Source: Acidobacteriaceae bacterium
GTDB taxonomy: Bacteria; Acidobacteriota; Terriglobia; Terriglobales; Acidobacteriaceae
Assembly (NCBI GenBank): GCA_003132405.1
Contig: PKXQ01000121.1
Coordinates: 38,361-102,360 of the forward strand
Direction of reading: 5' to 3'
DNA: 64,000 bases
Below, piece by piece: positions 34,326 through 42,794 of this stretch. Each line of letters opens with the position of its first letter. The stretch's first letter is position 1. The notes beneath the pieces are model-generated. The model searched no databases. It was not told the DNA's origin and was given only the letters and a program-made list of their open reading frames with translations. A program made the position numbers and the translations under genes.

Positions 34326-35615
34326 ATGAGCACGGATGTGAAAACGGCGACCCCAACCAGCCAGCACAACGGGCAGCACGCGAATCCCAACGGGATCAAG
34401 CTGCCCATCTACATGGATAACCATGCGACCACCCCCATGGATCCGCGTGTGCTCGAAGAAATGCTGCCTTACTTTATGGAAAAGTTTGGCAACTCCGCCA
34501 GCCGCAACCACCCCTTTGGATGGGTGGCTGAAGAAGCGGTTGAGTTGTCGCGCGAGCGAATCGCCAAGCTGATCGGCGCATCCGCGAAAGAAATTATCTT
34601 CACGTCAGGCGCCACGGAAAGCGACAACCTCGCCATCAAAGGTGTCGCCGAGATGTATCGCGAGAAGGGCAACCACATCATCACCGCGGTCACCGAACAC
34701 AAGGCTGTGCTCGACACCTGCAAGCACCTCGAAAAATACGGCTTCCGCGTAACCTATTTGCCGGTACAGAAAAGTGGATTGATCGATCTCGACGATCTGA
34801 AGCGCGCCATCGACGACAAGACGATTCTCGTCACGATCATGGCGGCCAACAACGAAATCGGAGTCCTGCAACCAATCGCCGAGATTGGCAAGCTCTGTCG
34901 CGAGCGCGGTGTTGTCTTCCATACCGATGCCGTGCAGGCAATCGGCAAAGTTCCAATCGACGTCAACAAAATGAACATCGATGTCGCCTCCATCACCGGA
35001 CACAAGCTCTATGGGCCGAAGGGTGCGGGCGCGCTTTACGTGCGCCGCAAGAATCCGCGCGTACAACTGGTTCCGCTAATTGACGGTGGCGGCCACGAGC
35101 GGGGTATGCGTTCGGGAACGCTCAATGTCCCCGGCATCGCAGGCCTCGGCAAAGCTTGCGCGATTGCGCAGGAAGAGATGCCGCAGGAATCCATCAAGAT
35201 GGCTGCCATGCGCGACCGCCTCAAGCACAGCATCATGAGCCGCCTCGATGAGGTGTACGTCAATGGCTCCGAAGAGCATCGCCTGCCCGGCAATCTGAAT
35301 ATCAGCTTTGCTTACGTGGAAGGCGAATCGCTGCTGATGGGCATCAACGATATCGCGGTTTCGAGCGGTTCGGCATGCACCTCCGCGACGCTGGAACCAT
35401 CTTATGTATTAAAGGCGCTTGGCACCGGCGACGATCTGGCCCACAGCTCGATTCGCTTCGGCATCGGACGCTTCAACACCGAAGCCGAAATCGATTACGT
35501 TGCCGATCGCGTTGTCGAAACCGTAACCCGTCTGCGCGAACTCTCGCCCCTCTACGAGATGGCGAAAGAAGGCGTTGACCTGAAGAGTGTGAAGTGGGCA
35601 GCAGAAGCGCACTAA
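34326..35615 (+). CDS. iscS: Cysteine desulfurase IscS
   Basis: A 429-residue PLP enzyme that takes sulfur from cysteine (giving alanine) and passes it to IscU. The PLP lysine is Lys227 in [11 protein letters not shown]; the sulfur-accepting cysteine is Cys351 in [17 protein letters not shown], on the long loop typical of group I (IscS/NifS) desulfurases. The start [13 protein letters not shown] is displaced by a 28-residue polar leader. The C-terminal 25 residues ([14 protein letters not shown]) match IscS. AGGAGAG precedes the ATG by 8 bp. Operon order iscR-iscS-iscU-iscA-hscB-hscA-fdx-iscX is that of proteobacteria. Confidence 0.97.
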   Translation: MSTDVKTATPTSQHNGQHANPNGIKLPIYMDNHATTPMDPRVLEEMLPYFMEKFGNSASRNHPFGWVAEEAVELSRERIAKLIGASAKEIIFTSGATESDNLAIKGVAEMYREKGNHIITAVTEHKAVLDTCKHLEKYGFRVTYLPVQKSGLIDLDDLKRAIDDKTILVTIMAANNEIGVLQPIAEIGKLCRERGVVFHTDAVQAIGKVPIDVNKMNIDVASITGHKLYGPKGAGALYVRRKNPRVQLVPLIDGGGHERGMRSGTLNVPGIAGLGKACAIAQEEMPQESIKMAAMRDRLKHSIMSRLDEVYVNGSEEHRLPGNLNISFAYVEGESLLMGINDIAVSSGSACTSATLEPSYVLKALGTGDDLAHSSIRFGIGRFNTEAEIDYVADRVVETVTRLRELSPLYEMAKEGVDLKSVKWAAEAH

Positions 35616-35672
35616 GTTTTTGGGTAGCTTGATTTTGTGGGGTCGCTTTTATTTGTGGGGTGGCTTTGAAAG

Positions 35673-35724
35673 GGCACGGCTTCAGCCGTGCCGTTTCGAG
35701 CCGAATAAGTGGGGCTTTAGCCCC
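35673..35724. repeat. REP-like palindromes between iscS and iscU
   Basis: GGCACGGCTTCAGCCGTGCC (35673-35692), a perfect 8-bp stem, then GGGGCTTTAGCCCC (35711-35724). The same pair, same order and spacing, occurs at 43563-43615. Confidence 0.85.
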
Positions 35725-35765
35725 TGGGGTCAGGGGTGTAGTCAGATTTCCAAGGAGATTGCAAA

Positions 35766-36194
35766 ATGTCATACAGCGATAAAGTAATCGACCACTACAA
35801 CAATCCGCGCAACGTCGGCTCCATGGACAAAAAAGACGCCGATGTGGGCACCGGCCTGGTCGGCGCTCCCGAGTGCGGCGACGTGATGAAGCTGCAGATT
35901 AAAGTCAATCCGCAGACCAACGTCATCGAAGACGCGAAGTTCAAGACCTTCGGCTGCGGCTCTGCGATTGCCTCCTCGTCCCTCGCGACCGAATGGGTTA
36001 AGGGCAAAACCGTCGAAGAAGCGCTCGCGATCAAGAACACAGAGATCGTAAAGGAACTCGCCCTTCCGCCCGTGAAGATTCACTGCTCCGTGCTCGCGGA
36101 AGACGCAATCCGCGCCGCCATCGGCGACTGGAAGAAAAAGCAGGAGGCCGTGCGCCCCGCCGCAGCGCAGACAGAAGTGCAAGCAGCGCAGTAA
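35766..36194 (+). CDS. iscU: Iron-sulfur cluster scaffold IscU
   Basis: A 142-residue scaffold on which 2Fe-2S clusters are built. Ligands Cys37, Cys64 and Cys107, with Asp39 and His106, are all in place (APECGDVMKL, FKTFGCGSAIASSS, IHCSVLAEDAIRAA). The LPPVK motif at 100-104 is the recognition site for the HscA chaperone, which is encoded four genes on. The C-terminal 18 residues are an Ala/Gln-rich extra tail. AAGGAGATT precedes the ATG. Confidence 0.97.
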   Translation: MSYSDKVIDHYNNPRNVGSMDKKDADVGTGLVGAPECGDVMKLQIKVNPQTNVIEDAKFKTFGCGSAIASSSLATEWVKGKTVEEALAIKNTEIVKELALPPVKIHCSVLAEDAIRAAIGDWKKKQEAVRPAAAQTEVQAAQ

Positions 36195-36201
36195 GATCGC
36201 T

Positions 36202-36286
36202 GCGAGCTATGGGCCGCGAGCTTCGAGCAATCGAACGCGGCTTGGGATTTTGCTCGCTCATGGCTCGTAGCCCGTAGCTCGAAGCT
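36202..36286. repeat. Word hairpin E (CGAGCT/TCGAGC units)
   Basis: GCGAGCTATGGGCCGCGAGC and CTTCGAGC (36203-36228) pair with GGCTCGTAGCCCGTAGCTCG (36262-36281) and AAGC. It fills the iscU-iscA gap. Confidence 0.75.
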
Positions 36287-36306
36287 AACCATGCTCGAAG
36301 CAAACT

Positions 36307-36687
36307 ATGGAAGACACGCTCAAAACCGTTGAACCACCTGCTCCCACGGCCCCGGCCAAGGGCATCCAGGTGACCGACAACGCGCTCAAAAAGATTCGCT
36401 CTGCCATGGTGAAAGAGAACGTTTCGCCAGAGCAGGGCGGCCTTCGCTTGGGCGTGCAGGGCGGCGGATGCTCGGGCCTGAGTTACAACATCCGCTTCGA
36501 TACGCAGCCGCGCGATCGCGATCGCGTGTTTCAGTACGGCGATGTGCGAGTTTTCGTCGACCCGAAATCGTTTATCTATCTGCACGGGCTGACCCTCGAT
36601 TACCAGGAAACCCTGATGCAACAGGGCTTCGTGTTCGTGAATCCGAACTCGACCAAGTCCTGCGGCTGCGGCAGTTCTTTCTCGTAG
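36307..36687 (+). CDS. iscA: A-type iron-sulfur carrier (IscA/ErpA)
   Basis: A 126-residue HesB-family protein that takes or delivers Fe-S clusters. The conserved cysteines are Cys55 (QGGGCSGLSY) and the C-terminal pair Cys119/Cys121 (SCGCGSSFS). A 20-residue proline-rich N-terminal extension is not in E. coli IscA. Placed between iscU and hscB as in gamma-proteobacterial isc operons. ErpA and IscA are not separable by eye, so the symbol rests on position. Confidence 0.93.
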   Translation: MEDTLKTVEPPAPTAPAKGIQVTDNALKKIRSAMVKENVSPEQGGLRLGVQGGGCSGLSYNIRFDTQPRDRDRVFQYGDVRVFVDPKSFIYLHGLTLDYQETLMQQGFVFVNPNSTKSCGCGSSFS

Positions 36688-36709
36688 CAAAGAGATCGCG
36701 TGGCGCGGA

Positions 36710-36733
36710 CCTGCCCTGAGCGTAGTCGAAGGG
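36710..36733. repeat. CCTGCCCTGAGCG...GTCGAAGGG repeat between iscA and hscB
   Basis: Third copy of the 24-bp element, 22 bp after the iscA stop. Confidence 0.75.
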
Positions 36734-36809
36734 GCCCTCGCCCGCGAGCATCTGCTGAAACTCAGAGGGTGTAGTGAGGGCGGGCCGCGCGCTCGCCCTA
36801 AATTTTGTT

Positions 36810-37562
36810 ATGGCAAATGCGGAATCCAAATCGTCGCTGATTATGCCCGGCCAATCAGCTGTAGAGTCGCCTGCGGAGGCAACTCCCAGTTGCTGGTCGT
36901 GCGGCACCATGCGCGCCGTGCATTTTTGCAGCGCATGCGGGAAGGTGCAGCCGCCAAAGCCAGTGGACTACTTCACTTTCTTTGGATTTCCACGCAAGCT
37001 CAATCTCGACACGGCCGTACTCGAAAAAGAATTCTACGCGCTCAGTCGCAGGCTTCATCCCGATGTCTTCGGACAAGCCGATGATCGGGAACGCGCGTGG
37101 AGTCTGGAACAAAGTTCGATGCTCAACGATGCGTATCGCACTCTGAAAGATCCCATCAAGCGCACCGGATATCTCCTGCGGCTCGAAGGCATCGAACTCG
37201 AAGAGCAGTCGAAACAGGCCACAGAAAAGGCTCGCGCCACCGGAGAATTAAAAAAACAGGTCGTGCCGCCCGACCTTCTCGAAGAAGTTTTCGAACTCAA
37301 CATGCACCTCGAAGAATTGCGGATGCAGAAGAAGATGGGCGAGGACGATCCCGCCTTGTTAGAAGAAATCGGCAAGGCCAAGCTTTCGCTCGAAGAAAAG
37401 CACGATGCGCTCTTGAGTGAACTCAAGGCCGAGTGGCAAAAGTGGGACGAATCGGAAGACGAGTCCACAGGGCGAAAAGCCCTCGACAAAATGCTGGACG
37501 TGTTGAATCGCAGAAATTACATCCGCAACCTGCTGCGGGACGTGAACGAGGCAATGGAATAG
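36810..37562 (+). CDS. hscB: Co-chaperone HscB with N-terminal tetracysteine zinc domain
   Basis: A 250-residue J-protein that brings IscU to HscA and stimulates its ATPase. The J-domain spans about 53-115 with the HPD motif at 83-85 (SRRLHPDVF), and the C-terminal three-helix bundle that binds IscU follows. Residues 28-43 carry two CxxC pairs (Cys28, 31, 40, 43: CWSC...FCSACGKVQPP), absent from E. coli HscB (171 residues) but present in animal and plant HSC20. I start at ATG 36810; the frame is open 12 codons further upstream. A Lys/Glu-rich insertion near 175-215 also lengthens the protein. Confidence 0.92.
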   Translation: MANAESKSSLIMPGQSAVESPAEATPSCWSCGTMRAVHFCSACGKVQPPKPVDYFTFFGFPRKLNLDTAVLEKEFYALSRRLHPDVFGQADDRERAWSLEQSSMLNDAYRTLKDPIKRTGYLLRLEGIELEEQSKQATEKARATGELKKQVVPPDLLEEVFELNMHLEELRMQKKMGEDDPALLEEIGKAKLSLEEKHDALLSELKAEWQKWDESEDESTGRKALDKMLDVLNRRNYIRNLLRDVNEAME

Positions 37563-37564
37563 GA

Positions 37565-37659
37565 TTTTGTAATTTGGTAATCGGGTAATTTTGTAATTTA
37601 ACCCGCGGCGATTCGAGGCCTTCAAATTACCAAATTACCCGATCACAAAATTACAAAAT
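37565..37659. repeat. Word hairpin F (GTAATTTGGTAATC units) reaching the hscA start codon
   Basis: The left arm TTTTGTAATTTGGTAATCGG, GTAATTTTGTAATTT (37565-37600) pairs with AAATTACCAAATTACCCGAT and CACAAAATTACAAAAT (37624-37659). The outer 15 bp are nearly perfect. The right arm ends in the hscA ATG at 37658, and no ribosome site lies outside it. AT-rich compared with its surroundings. Confidence 0.85.
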
Positions 37660-39583
37660 GTCTTCTGACTACATCGTCGGCATCGATCTCGGCACCACGA
37701 ACTCCCTCGTGGCTTACATGCAGGGCGATTCCCCTGTCGTCATCCCCGGAGAAGACGGCTTGAATCTCGTCCCCTCCGTGGTCGCGCTCACGCTCGATGA
37801 GAATGAAAAAAATCAGGTCATTGTCGGCAACGCCGCCCGCCGCTATCTGATCGAAACGCCCGAGCGCGCCGTCTATTCGATCAAACGCCTAATGGGCCGC
37901 GGCCTCGAAGATGTACAGGACGAGCTCAAACTATTTCCCTTCCAGTTAGCCGACGATCTTCACCAAGGCGAAGTTCTCCGCATCAAGATTGGCGATCGAA
38001 CCTACACTCCGCCAGAAATTTCGGCACTCATCCTGCGCCAACTGAAGCGCAATGCCGAGCGCTTCTTCGGAGCGCCTGTAACCCAGGCCGTCATCACCGT
38101 CCCCGCATACTTCAACGACGCGCAGCGCCAGGCAACGAAAGACGCCGGCCGCATCGCCGGCCTGAATGTCTTGCGTCTGGTCAACGAGCCGACCGCTGCC
38201 TCGCTGGCCTACGGCCTGGACAAAAAGAAAAACGGCATCGTCGCAGTCTACGATCTGGGCGGCGGCACGTTCGACGTTTCGATTCTCAAGCTGCACGACG
38301 GAATTTTCGAAGTAATCGCCACCAACGGCGACACGCACCTCGGCGGAGACGACATCGACAATCTGCTGATCGCCATCGCAATCGACGACATTCGCGGCGA
38401 TCTCGGACTCGACCTGCGCAAGGACGCACGCCACAATAGCGAAGCCGTAGCCCGAATCCGCAAAGCGGTCATCGAAGCGAAGATCGCTCTTTCGTCGCAG
38501 CCCACCACAAAGCTCGACGTCGAATTGCCCGATGGGAAAAAGTATCGCCGCGAAATTTCGCTCGAGACGTTCGAGCAGATGATCCAGCCCATCATCGACC
38601 GCACCGTCGGCCCCTGCAAGCAGGCACTCAAAGACGCAGGGCTGAAGCCCGAACAAATCGACGAGGTCGTGCTCGTCGGAGGATCGACGCGCATTCCGAA
38701 AGTTCGCCGCCTGGTGCAGGATCTCTTCGGGCGCGTGCCGCACACCGATCTAAACCCTGACGAAGTTGTCGCGCTCGGCGCGGCCGTGCAAGCCAACATT
38801 CTCGGCGGCGGCTCCGAAATTACGCAAGACATGCTGTTGCTCGACGTGACCCCGCTCTCTTTGGGAATCGAAGTAGCGGGCGGCGTGACCGACAAAATCA
38901 TCCTGCGCAATTCAACGGTGCCCGCGTCGGCCACGCAGTATTACACCACTCAGGTCGACGGCCAGACCAACGTCGCGATTCACGTGTTGCAAGGCGAACG
39001 CGAACTGGCGCGCGATTGCCGTTCGCTGGCGCGCTTCGATCTCAAGGGCATTCCTCCGATGGTCGCCGGCATGCCGCGCATCGAAGTGAAATTCTTGATC
39101 GACGCCAACGGCATCCTGCGCGTTTCGGCGCGCGAGCAGCGCAGCGGCAAAGAGGCTGAAATCGACGTCAAGCCGACTTACGGCCTCACCGACGAACAAG
39201 TCGAAAACATGCTGCTCGAATCGTATGACTACGCGGAAGAAGATTTCCGCCAGCGGCAGGTGATCGAAGCGCGCCGCGAAGCCGATACTATCTTGACGGC
39301 GCTAGCGAAAGGAAAGAAGAATGAGGCCTGGCGCGAACTCTCGAGCGAAGAGCGGCGCAAGGTCGAGTCGCTGGAGCAGGCTCTGGTCGCGGTCAAAGAG
39401 GGTGATGACTATCACGCGATCCGCAGCGCCATCGATGAACTCAACCAGGCCACGATGCGCTTGGCGGAATTAATGATGGATACCGCCGTCTCGACCGCGC
39501 TGAAGGGAAAAGCAATGGACGACACCGATCTCGATGCAGGCCCGCAAGCTGGCCATCCGGTGGCGAAAGCAGATTTTGAATAG
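37658..39583 (+). CDS. hscA: Hsp70-class chaperone HscA
   Basis: A 641-residue Hsp70. The ATPase domain (1-385) has [48 protein letters not shown] and [11 protein letters not shown]; the substrate domain follows with [16 protein letters not shown] and [16 protein letters not shown]; the helical lid covers about 515-620. Its place after hscB and before fdx, and a lid shorter than DnaK without the EEVD-like tail, favour HscA, the chaperone that works on IscU, over a general DnaK. There is no Shine-Dalgarno box before the ATG; the start lies in a hairpin arm. Confidence 0.9.
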   Translation: MSSDYIVGIDLGTTNSLVAYMQGDSPVVIPGEDGLNLVPSVVALTLDENEKNQVIVGNAARRYLIETPERAVYSIKRLMGRGLEDVQDELKLFPFQLADDLHQGEVLRIKIGDRTYTPPEISALILRQLKRNAERFFGAPVTQAVITVPAYFNDAQRQATKDAGRIAGLNVLRLVNEPTAASLAYGLDKKKNGIVAVYDLGGGTFDVSILKLHDGIFEVIATNGDTHLGGDDIDNLLIAIAIDDIRGDLGLDLRKDARHNSEAVARIRKAVIEAKIALSSQPTTKLDVELPDGKKYRREISLETFEQMIQPIIDRTVGPCKQALKDAGLKPEQIDEVVLVGGSTRIPKVRRLVQDLFGRVPHTDLNPDEVVALGAAVQANILGGGSEITQDMLLLDVTPLSLGIEVAGGVTDKIILRNSTVPASATQYYTTQVDGQTNVAIHVLQGERELARDCRSLARFDLKGIPPMVAGMPRIEVKFLIDANGILRVSAREQRSGKEAEIDVKPTYGLTDEQVENMLLESYDYAEEDFRQRQVIEARREADTILTALAKGKKNEAWRELSSEERRKVESLEQALVAVKEGDDYHAIRSAIDELNQATMRLAELMMDTAVSTALKGKAMDDTDLDAGPQAGHPVAKADFE

Positions 39584-39597
39584 GGGACAAACGACTT

Positions 39598-40020
39598 ATG
39601 TCTGAAGAAAAAACACACGCGGCCGGAGCCACCACCATAGATGCTCTCGCCGAAAACAACGAGAACACGGTTGAGGTCACTTTTCTGCCCGAAGGCAAGA
39701 CGGTGACCTTCGAACACGGCAAGCTGCCCTATAAAGACCATGGCAAAGAAGAATCGCTGCTCGATGTCGCTTTGAATTTTGGCATCCATCTCGATCACGC
39801 CTGCGGCGGCAACTGCGCCTGCACCACCTGCCACATCTGGGTAAAAGAAGGCGCCGATCTGATCTCGGAGATGGAAGACGACGAAGCCGACAAACTCGAC
39901 ATGGCCGCCGATCTTCAGTTAAACTCGCGCCTCGGATGCCAGACCGTAATCAAGAAGCCGGGTAAGCTGGTAGTAGAAATCCCAGCGTGGAACCGCAATT
40001 ACGTTTCGGAAGAGCACTAG
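39598..40020 (+). CDS. fdx: 2Fe-2S ferredoxin of the ISC system
   Basis: A 140-residue adrenodoxin-type ferredoxin giving electrons for cluster assembly. Ligands Cys69, Cys75, Cys78 (HACGGNCACTTCHIWV) and Cys114 (RLGCQTVI) follow the C-x5-C-x2-C...C pattern. An additional Cys73 lies within the loop. The first 25 residues are an acidic extension. The EMEDDEADKLDMA segment is the usual interaction helix. It starts 14 bp after hscA, so it is tightly linked. Confidence 0.95.
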   Translation: MSEEKTHAAGATTIDALAENNENTVEVTFLPEGKTVTFEHGKLPYKDHGKEESLLDVALNFGIHLDHACGGNCACTTCHIWVKEGADLISEMEDDEADKLDMAADLQLNSRLGCQTVIKKPGKLVVEIPAWNRNYVSEEH

Positions 40021-40078
40021 AAGAAAACGGGAAGGGCACGACTTCACAGTTTGCTGATTGTTCCTGCTTTTGGGTGGC

Positions 40079-40142
40079 GCAGCGGTTTACCGCTGCGATA
40101 AAAGAGATTTATTTTCAATGACGGCTTCAGCCGCTGAGGGCG
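40079..40142. repeat. REP-like palindromes between fdx and iscX
   Basis: GCAGCGGTTTACCGCTGC (40079-40096), then CGGCTTCAGCCGCTGAGG (from 40122). A half copy of the GGCACGACTTC element sits at 40036. The layout matches that at 3237-3294. Confidence 0.8.
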
Positions 40143-40192
40143 CATGCTCTATCGCATCATAGTAAAGCTAGCTTTTCTTGAAGGAATTCACC

Positions 40193-40414
40193 ATGCCTAA
40201 AGAACTTACATGGAGCGATACTGACGATATCGGAATTCTGCTCTCCGAAACTCACCCGAAACTCGACCCTCTAGCGGTTCGTTTCACCGACCTGCACAAA
40301 TACGTAACGGCGCTCCCCGACTTCAAAGACGATCCCGCGAAGTCGAACGAAGCGAAGTTAGAAGCGATTCAGATGGCATGGCACGCGGAAGTTCTCGACC
40401 GCACCCAAGGATAG
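40193..40414 (+). CDS. iscX: IscX (YfhJ) iron-sulfur assembly adaptor
   Basis: A 73-residue acidic protein: LTWSDTDDIGILLSETHP, VRFTDLHKYVTALPDF and KLEAIQMAWHAEVLD are the IscX core. IscX binds IscS and iron and modulates cluster formation. The ATG at 40193 follows an AAGGAA box. It closes the isc operon after a 172-bp repeat-filled gap, as the last gene does in E. coli. Confidence 0.94.
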   Translation: MPKELTWSDTDDIGILLSETHPKLDPLAVRFTDLHKYVTALPDFKDDPAKSNEAKLEAIQMAWHAEVLDRTQG

Positions 40415-40540
40415 TGCTGCCATTCAGCAAGCGCCATATTGCCCCGCTCACAATGAGCGTAATCGCTAATTTGAACTGTCATTCGCGTAAGATGTTCCCA
40501 ATCAGCGGATTGAAATGTTTTCGCTGCTTGAAGAGGGTCC

Positions 40541-40933
40541 GTGTACGTTCGCTTCGCAGTCGCGGAGATTCATGAGCGTTCGCAGCGCTGTGTGGGTGTT
40601 TTTCAGGCCCTGTACCGATTACGTGACGCTGGTAAGTTGCATCCCTACGAGGAAGAGCACCTCCGCGTAGTATCGGAATGGTTCAACGCGCACCTTGAGA
40701 AGCCAACGCGGTTCACGGCAGCCAAGCCGGCTTACTATCGGAAGAAGAGCAAGGCAATTTCTTGGTTTAGAGACACTGCGCATGACCACATAGCCCAAAT
40801 CCGCGAGATGGTTGCAATCCTAGAGAGCCATGGCGTCTCGGTGCGAATGCTAAAAACTGACCGCGTGGGATATGTGGTCTACGAAGACGAACATCAAGTC
40901 GTTGCGGAACCGTTTTCCGACGTTCATTTGTGA
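40541..40933 (+). CDS. Conserved hypothetical protein (about 130 aa)
   Basis: A 130-residue soluble protein with GTG start at 40541 (AGAGGG box). It has a mixed alpha/beta look: MYVRFAVAEIHERSQRC, a helix with GVFQALYRLRDAGKL, EWFNAHLEKPTRF, AISWFRDTAHDHIAQIREMV, then HGVSVRMLKTDRVGYVVYED and the ending QVVAEPF. I know this set of motifs from unannotated proteins in many phyla; no function is assigned. It sits between iscX and galT, 126 bp after iscX, and is probably independent of both. Confidence 0.7.
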   Translation: MYVRFAVAEIHERSQRCVGVFQALYRLRDAGKLHPYEEEHLRVVSEWFNAHLEKPTRFTAAKPAYYRKKSKAISWFRDTAHDHIAQIREMVAILESHGVSVRMLKTDRVGYVVYEDEHQVVAEPFSDVHL

Positions 40934-40991
40934 TTGCCCGTTGTACTTGACGAAAAATCCGAATCTTGCTCATTGCAGGCAGGCCGCTCCA

Positions 40992-42035
40992 CTACCGCGT
41001 CCCCACCGCACTCGGCGCCAAATCCTCGATGCTGGCTTCGCGCAAAAACTTAGCCGCCTCCTCAGGCGGCGTGGGATTAATATAAAATCCCGTCCCCCAT
41101 TCAAATCCCGCCGTCTTCGTCAGCTTAGGCATGAATTCGATGTGCCAGTGGTAGTACTCGTTCGTCGGATCCTGCACCGGCGAGGAATGCACGACCAAGT
41201 TATAAGGCGGATTGTCGAGCACACGATCCGCTTTCATCAGCAGCGACTTGAGCGCCTTCGCGAGATTTTCGAACATGTGCGACGACGAATTTTCAAACGC
41301 CGACTCGTGCCGCTTCGGAAGAATCCAGGTCTCGAAAGGAAATCGCGGCGCGTAGGGCGCAACCGTCAGGAAATCTTCGTTCTCGCCCACCACGCGAATA
41401 CCATTGTCCGTCTCTTGCCGGATGATGTCGCAAAACACGCAGCGCTCTTTATAGATGTAATACTGCTTCGCTCCCTGCAATTCTTCGACCACGTAAATCG
41501 GCAGAATCGGCAACGCGATCAGCTGCGAGTGAGCATGTTCGAGCGAAGCTCCGGCGGCTTCTCCGTGGTTCTTGAAGAGCAGAATGTATTTGAAGCGCCG
41601 ATCTTTCTTCAGGTCAAGAATGCGATCGCGGAAGGCCCACAGAACGTCTTCAATTCGTTTCGCGGGAAGCGATGCCAGCGTCGCTGTGTGGTCGGGCGTT
41701 TCGATGACGACTTCGTGAGCGCCGATGCCGTTCATCTTGTCGAACATGCCCTCGGCCTGCTTATTCAACGTGCCTTCGATGCCGAGCGCCGGGAATTTGT
41801 TGGGGACGACACGGATAGTCCAGCCCGGGCTGTCTTTCTGCGGAGGATTGCCATTGGCAGTCGGCCGATATGCCAGAATCTCCGGCGGCGTCTTACTTTC
41901 ATTGCCGTAACAGAAAGGACAGAATCCGCCCTTGATCTTCACCCCTTCGCGGACAAAGTCCGTAGGCCGTTTCGCGCGATCCGTGGAAATAATCACCCAC
42001 CGGCCCACGATGGGATCTTTTCTTAATTCCGGCAC
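40992..42035 (-). CDS. galT: Galactose-1-phosphate uridylyltransferase
   Basis: A 347-residue HIT-superfamily enzyme of the Leloir pathway (UDP-glucose + Gal-1-P to Glc-1-P + UDP-Gal). The active site is HWHIEFMPKL with the nucleophilic histidine. Zinc ligands are in GFCPFCYGNE and CVFCDIIRQE, and FKNHGEAAGASLEHAHSQL is the second HIT-like half. The start MPELRKDPIVGRWVIIS matches bacterial GalT. The rest of the gal genes are not in the window. It lies 32 bp downstream of yraN on the same strand. Confidence 0.95.
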   Translation of the reverse strand: MPELRKDPIVGRWVIISTDRAKRPTDFVREGVKIKGGFCPFCYGNESKTPPEILAYRPTANGNPPQKDSPGWTIRVVPNKFPALGIEGTLNKQAEGMFDKMNGIGAHEVVIETPDHTATLASLPAKRIEDVLWAFRDRILDLKKDRRFKYILLFKNHGEAAGASLEHAHSQLIALPILPIYVVEELQGAKQYYIYKERCVFCDIIRQETDNGIRVVGENEDFLTVAPYAPRFPFETWILPKRHESAFENSSSHMFENLAKALKSLLMKADRVLDNPPYNLVVHSSPVQDPTNEYYHWHIEFMPKLTKTAGFEWGTGFYINPTPPEEAAKFLREASIEDLAPSAVGTR

Positions 42036-42067
42036 GTACTAAATCCTTTCAGCTGAAGTCCCTGAGG

Positions 42068-42571
42068 CTACGACTTTCCGAACCTACGATTTCCGAATTG
42101 ACGATTGTACGATATGGGAAACGCATTTTGAAACAGCTCGAACGTGGGCTGGCCGGATCCGTGCTCATAGTATATGGCGAGCACATCGAATCGCCACGAG
42201 CAAGCCGGCAACTGGCGCATGAAGTCGCGCGCCACCAGCACCAAATGCCGTCGTTTCGCGCGATCCACCGCCGCTTCGGCGGGCTTGACGTCGCGCGTCG
42301 TGCGCGTTTTCACTTCGATGACGCAGAGAATGTCGCCGTCCCAACCCACCAAATCGATTTCCCCGCGATGCTGCGGAGAACGGAAGTTACGGGCGATGAT
42401 GGTATAGCCGCGCCGCCGAAGGTAAAAATAAGCTTCCTCTTCGCCCTGCCGCCCGGTGCGCAAGTGCTCGGCGGTTGGCGTGGCCGGAAGCGTTTTAGCT
42501 GCGACCCAATCGAGGGCGCGCAAGGCAGCTTGCGTCAAGCGTCCAGTGGACACGTATATCTCCAGTGTCAC
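42068..42571 (-). CDS. YraN family protein (UPF0102, nuclease-like fold)
   Basis: A 167-residue protein. After a 40-residue leader comes the family core GRQGEEEAYFYLRRRGYTII, NFRSPQHRGEIDLVGWDGD and LCVIEVKTRT, a PD-(D/E)xK-type restriction-endonuclease fold with the E, D and ExK residues in place. The cellular role is unsettled. GTG start at 42571. The last dozen residues (YNRQFGNRRFGKS) are encoded by tandem CGATTTCCGAA-type words, similar to the intergenic words elsewhere, so the C-terminus may be recently extended. Confidence 0.88.
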   Translation of the reverse strand: MTLEIYVSTGRLTQAALRALDWVAAKTLPATPTAEHLRTGRQGEEEAYFYLRRRGYTIIARNFRSPQHRGEIDLVGWDGDILCVIEVKTRTTRDVKPAEAAVDRAKRRHLVLVARDFMRQLPACSWRFDVLAIYYEHGSGQPTFELFQNAFPISYNRQFGNRRFGKS

Positions 42572-42794
42572 CCTAGCCTGACCGCGTCGAGCATTATGTG
42601 ATGGTCATCACCACGCGAGCGGTACAATTCCAGCTCGACCGTTAGGCGTTGCCGCTTGCCCTTGTCTTTGCCGCTGTTTCCAAGTGTTTAGCAAATCAAG
42701 GGCCAATTCCTGATACCCTGCTAACGTTCGGGCTGCTACCCCGTCTATTCCTCTGTACGTGAGGTTTGATCACTTGTAGGGGACAGAGATTGAC

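Noticed and set aside
40872-42026. 384-residue plus-strand frame
   Set aside because: Antisense to galT; Arg/His-rich composition and no motif.
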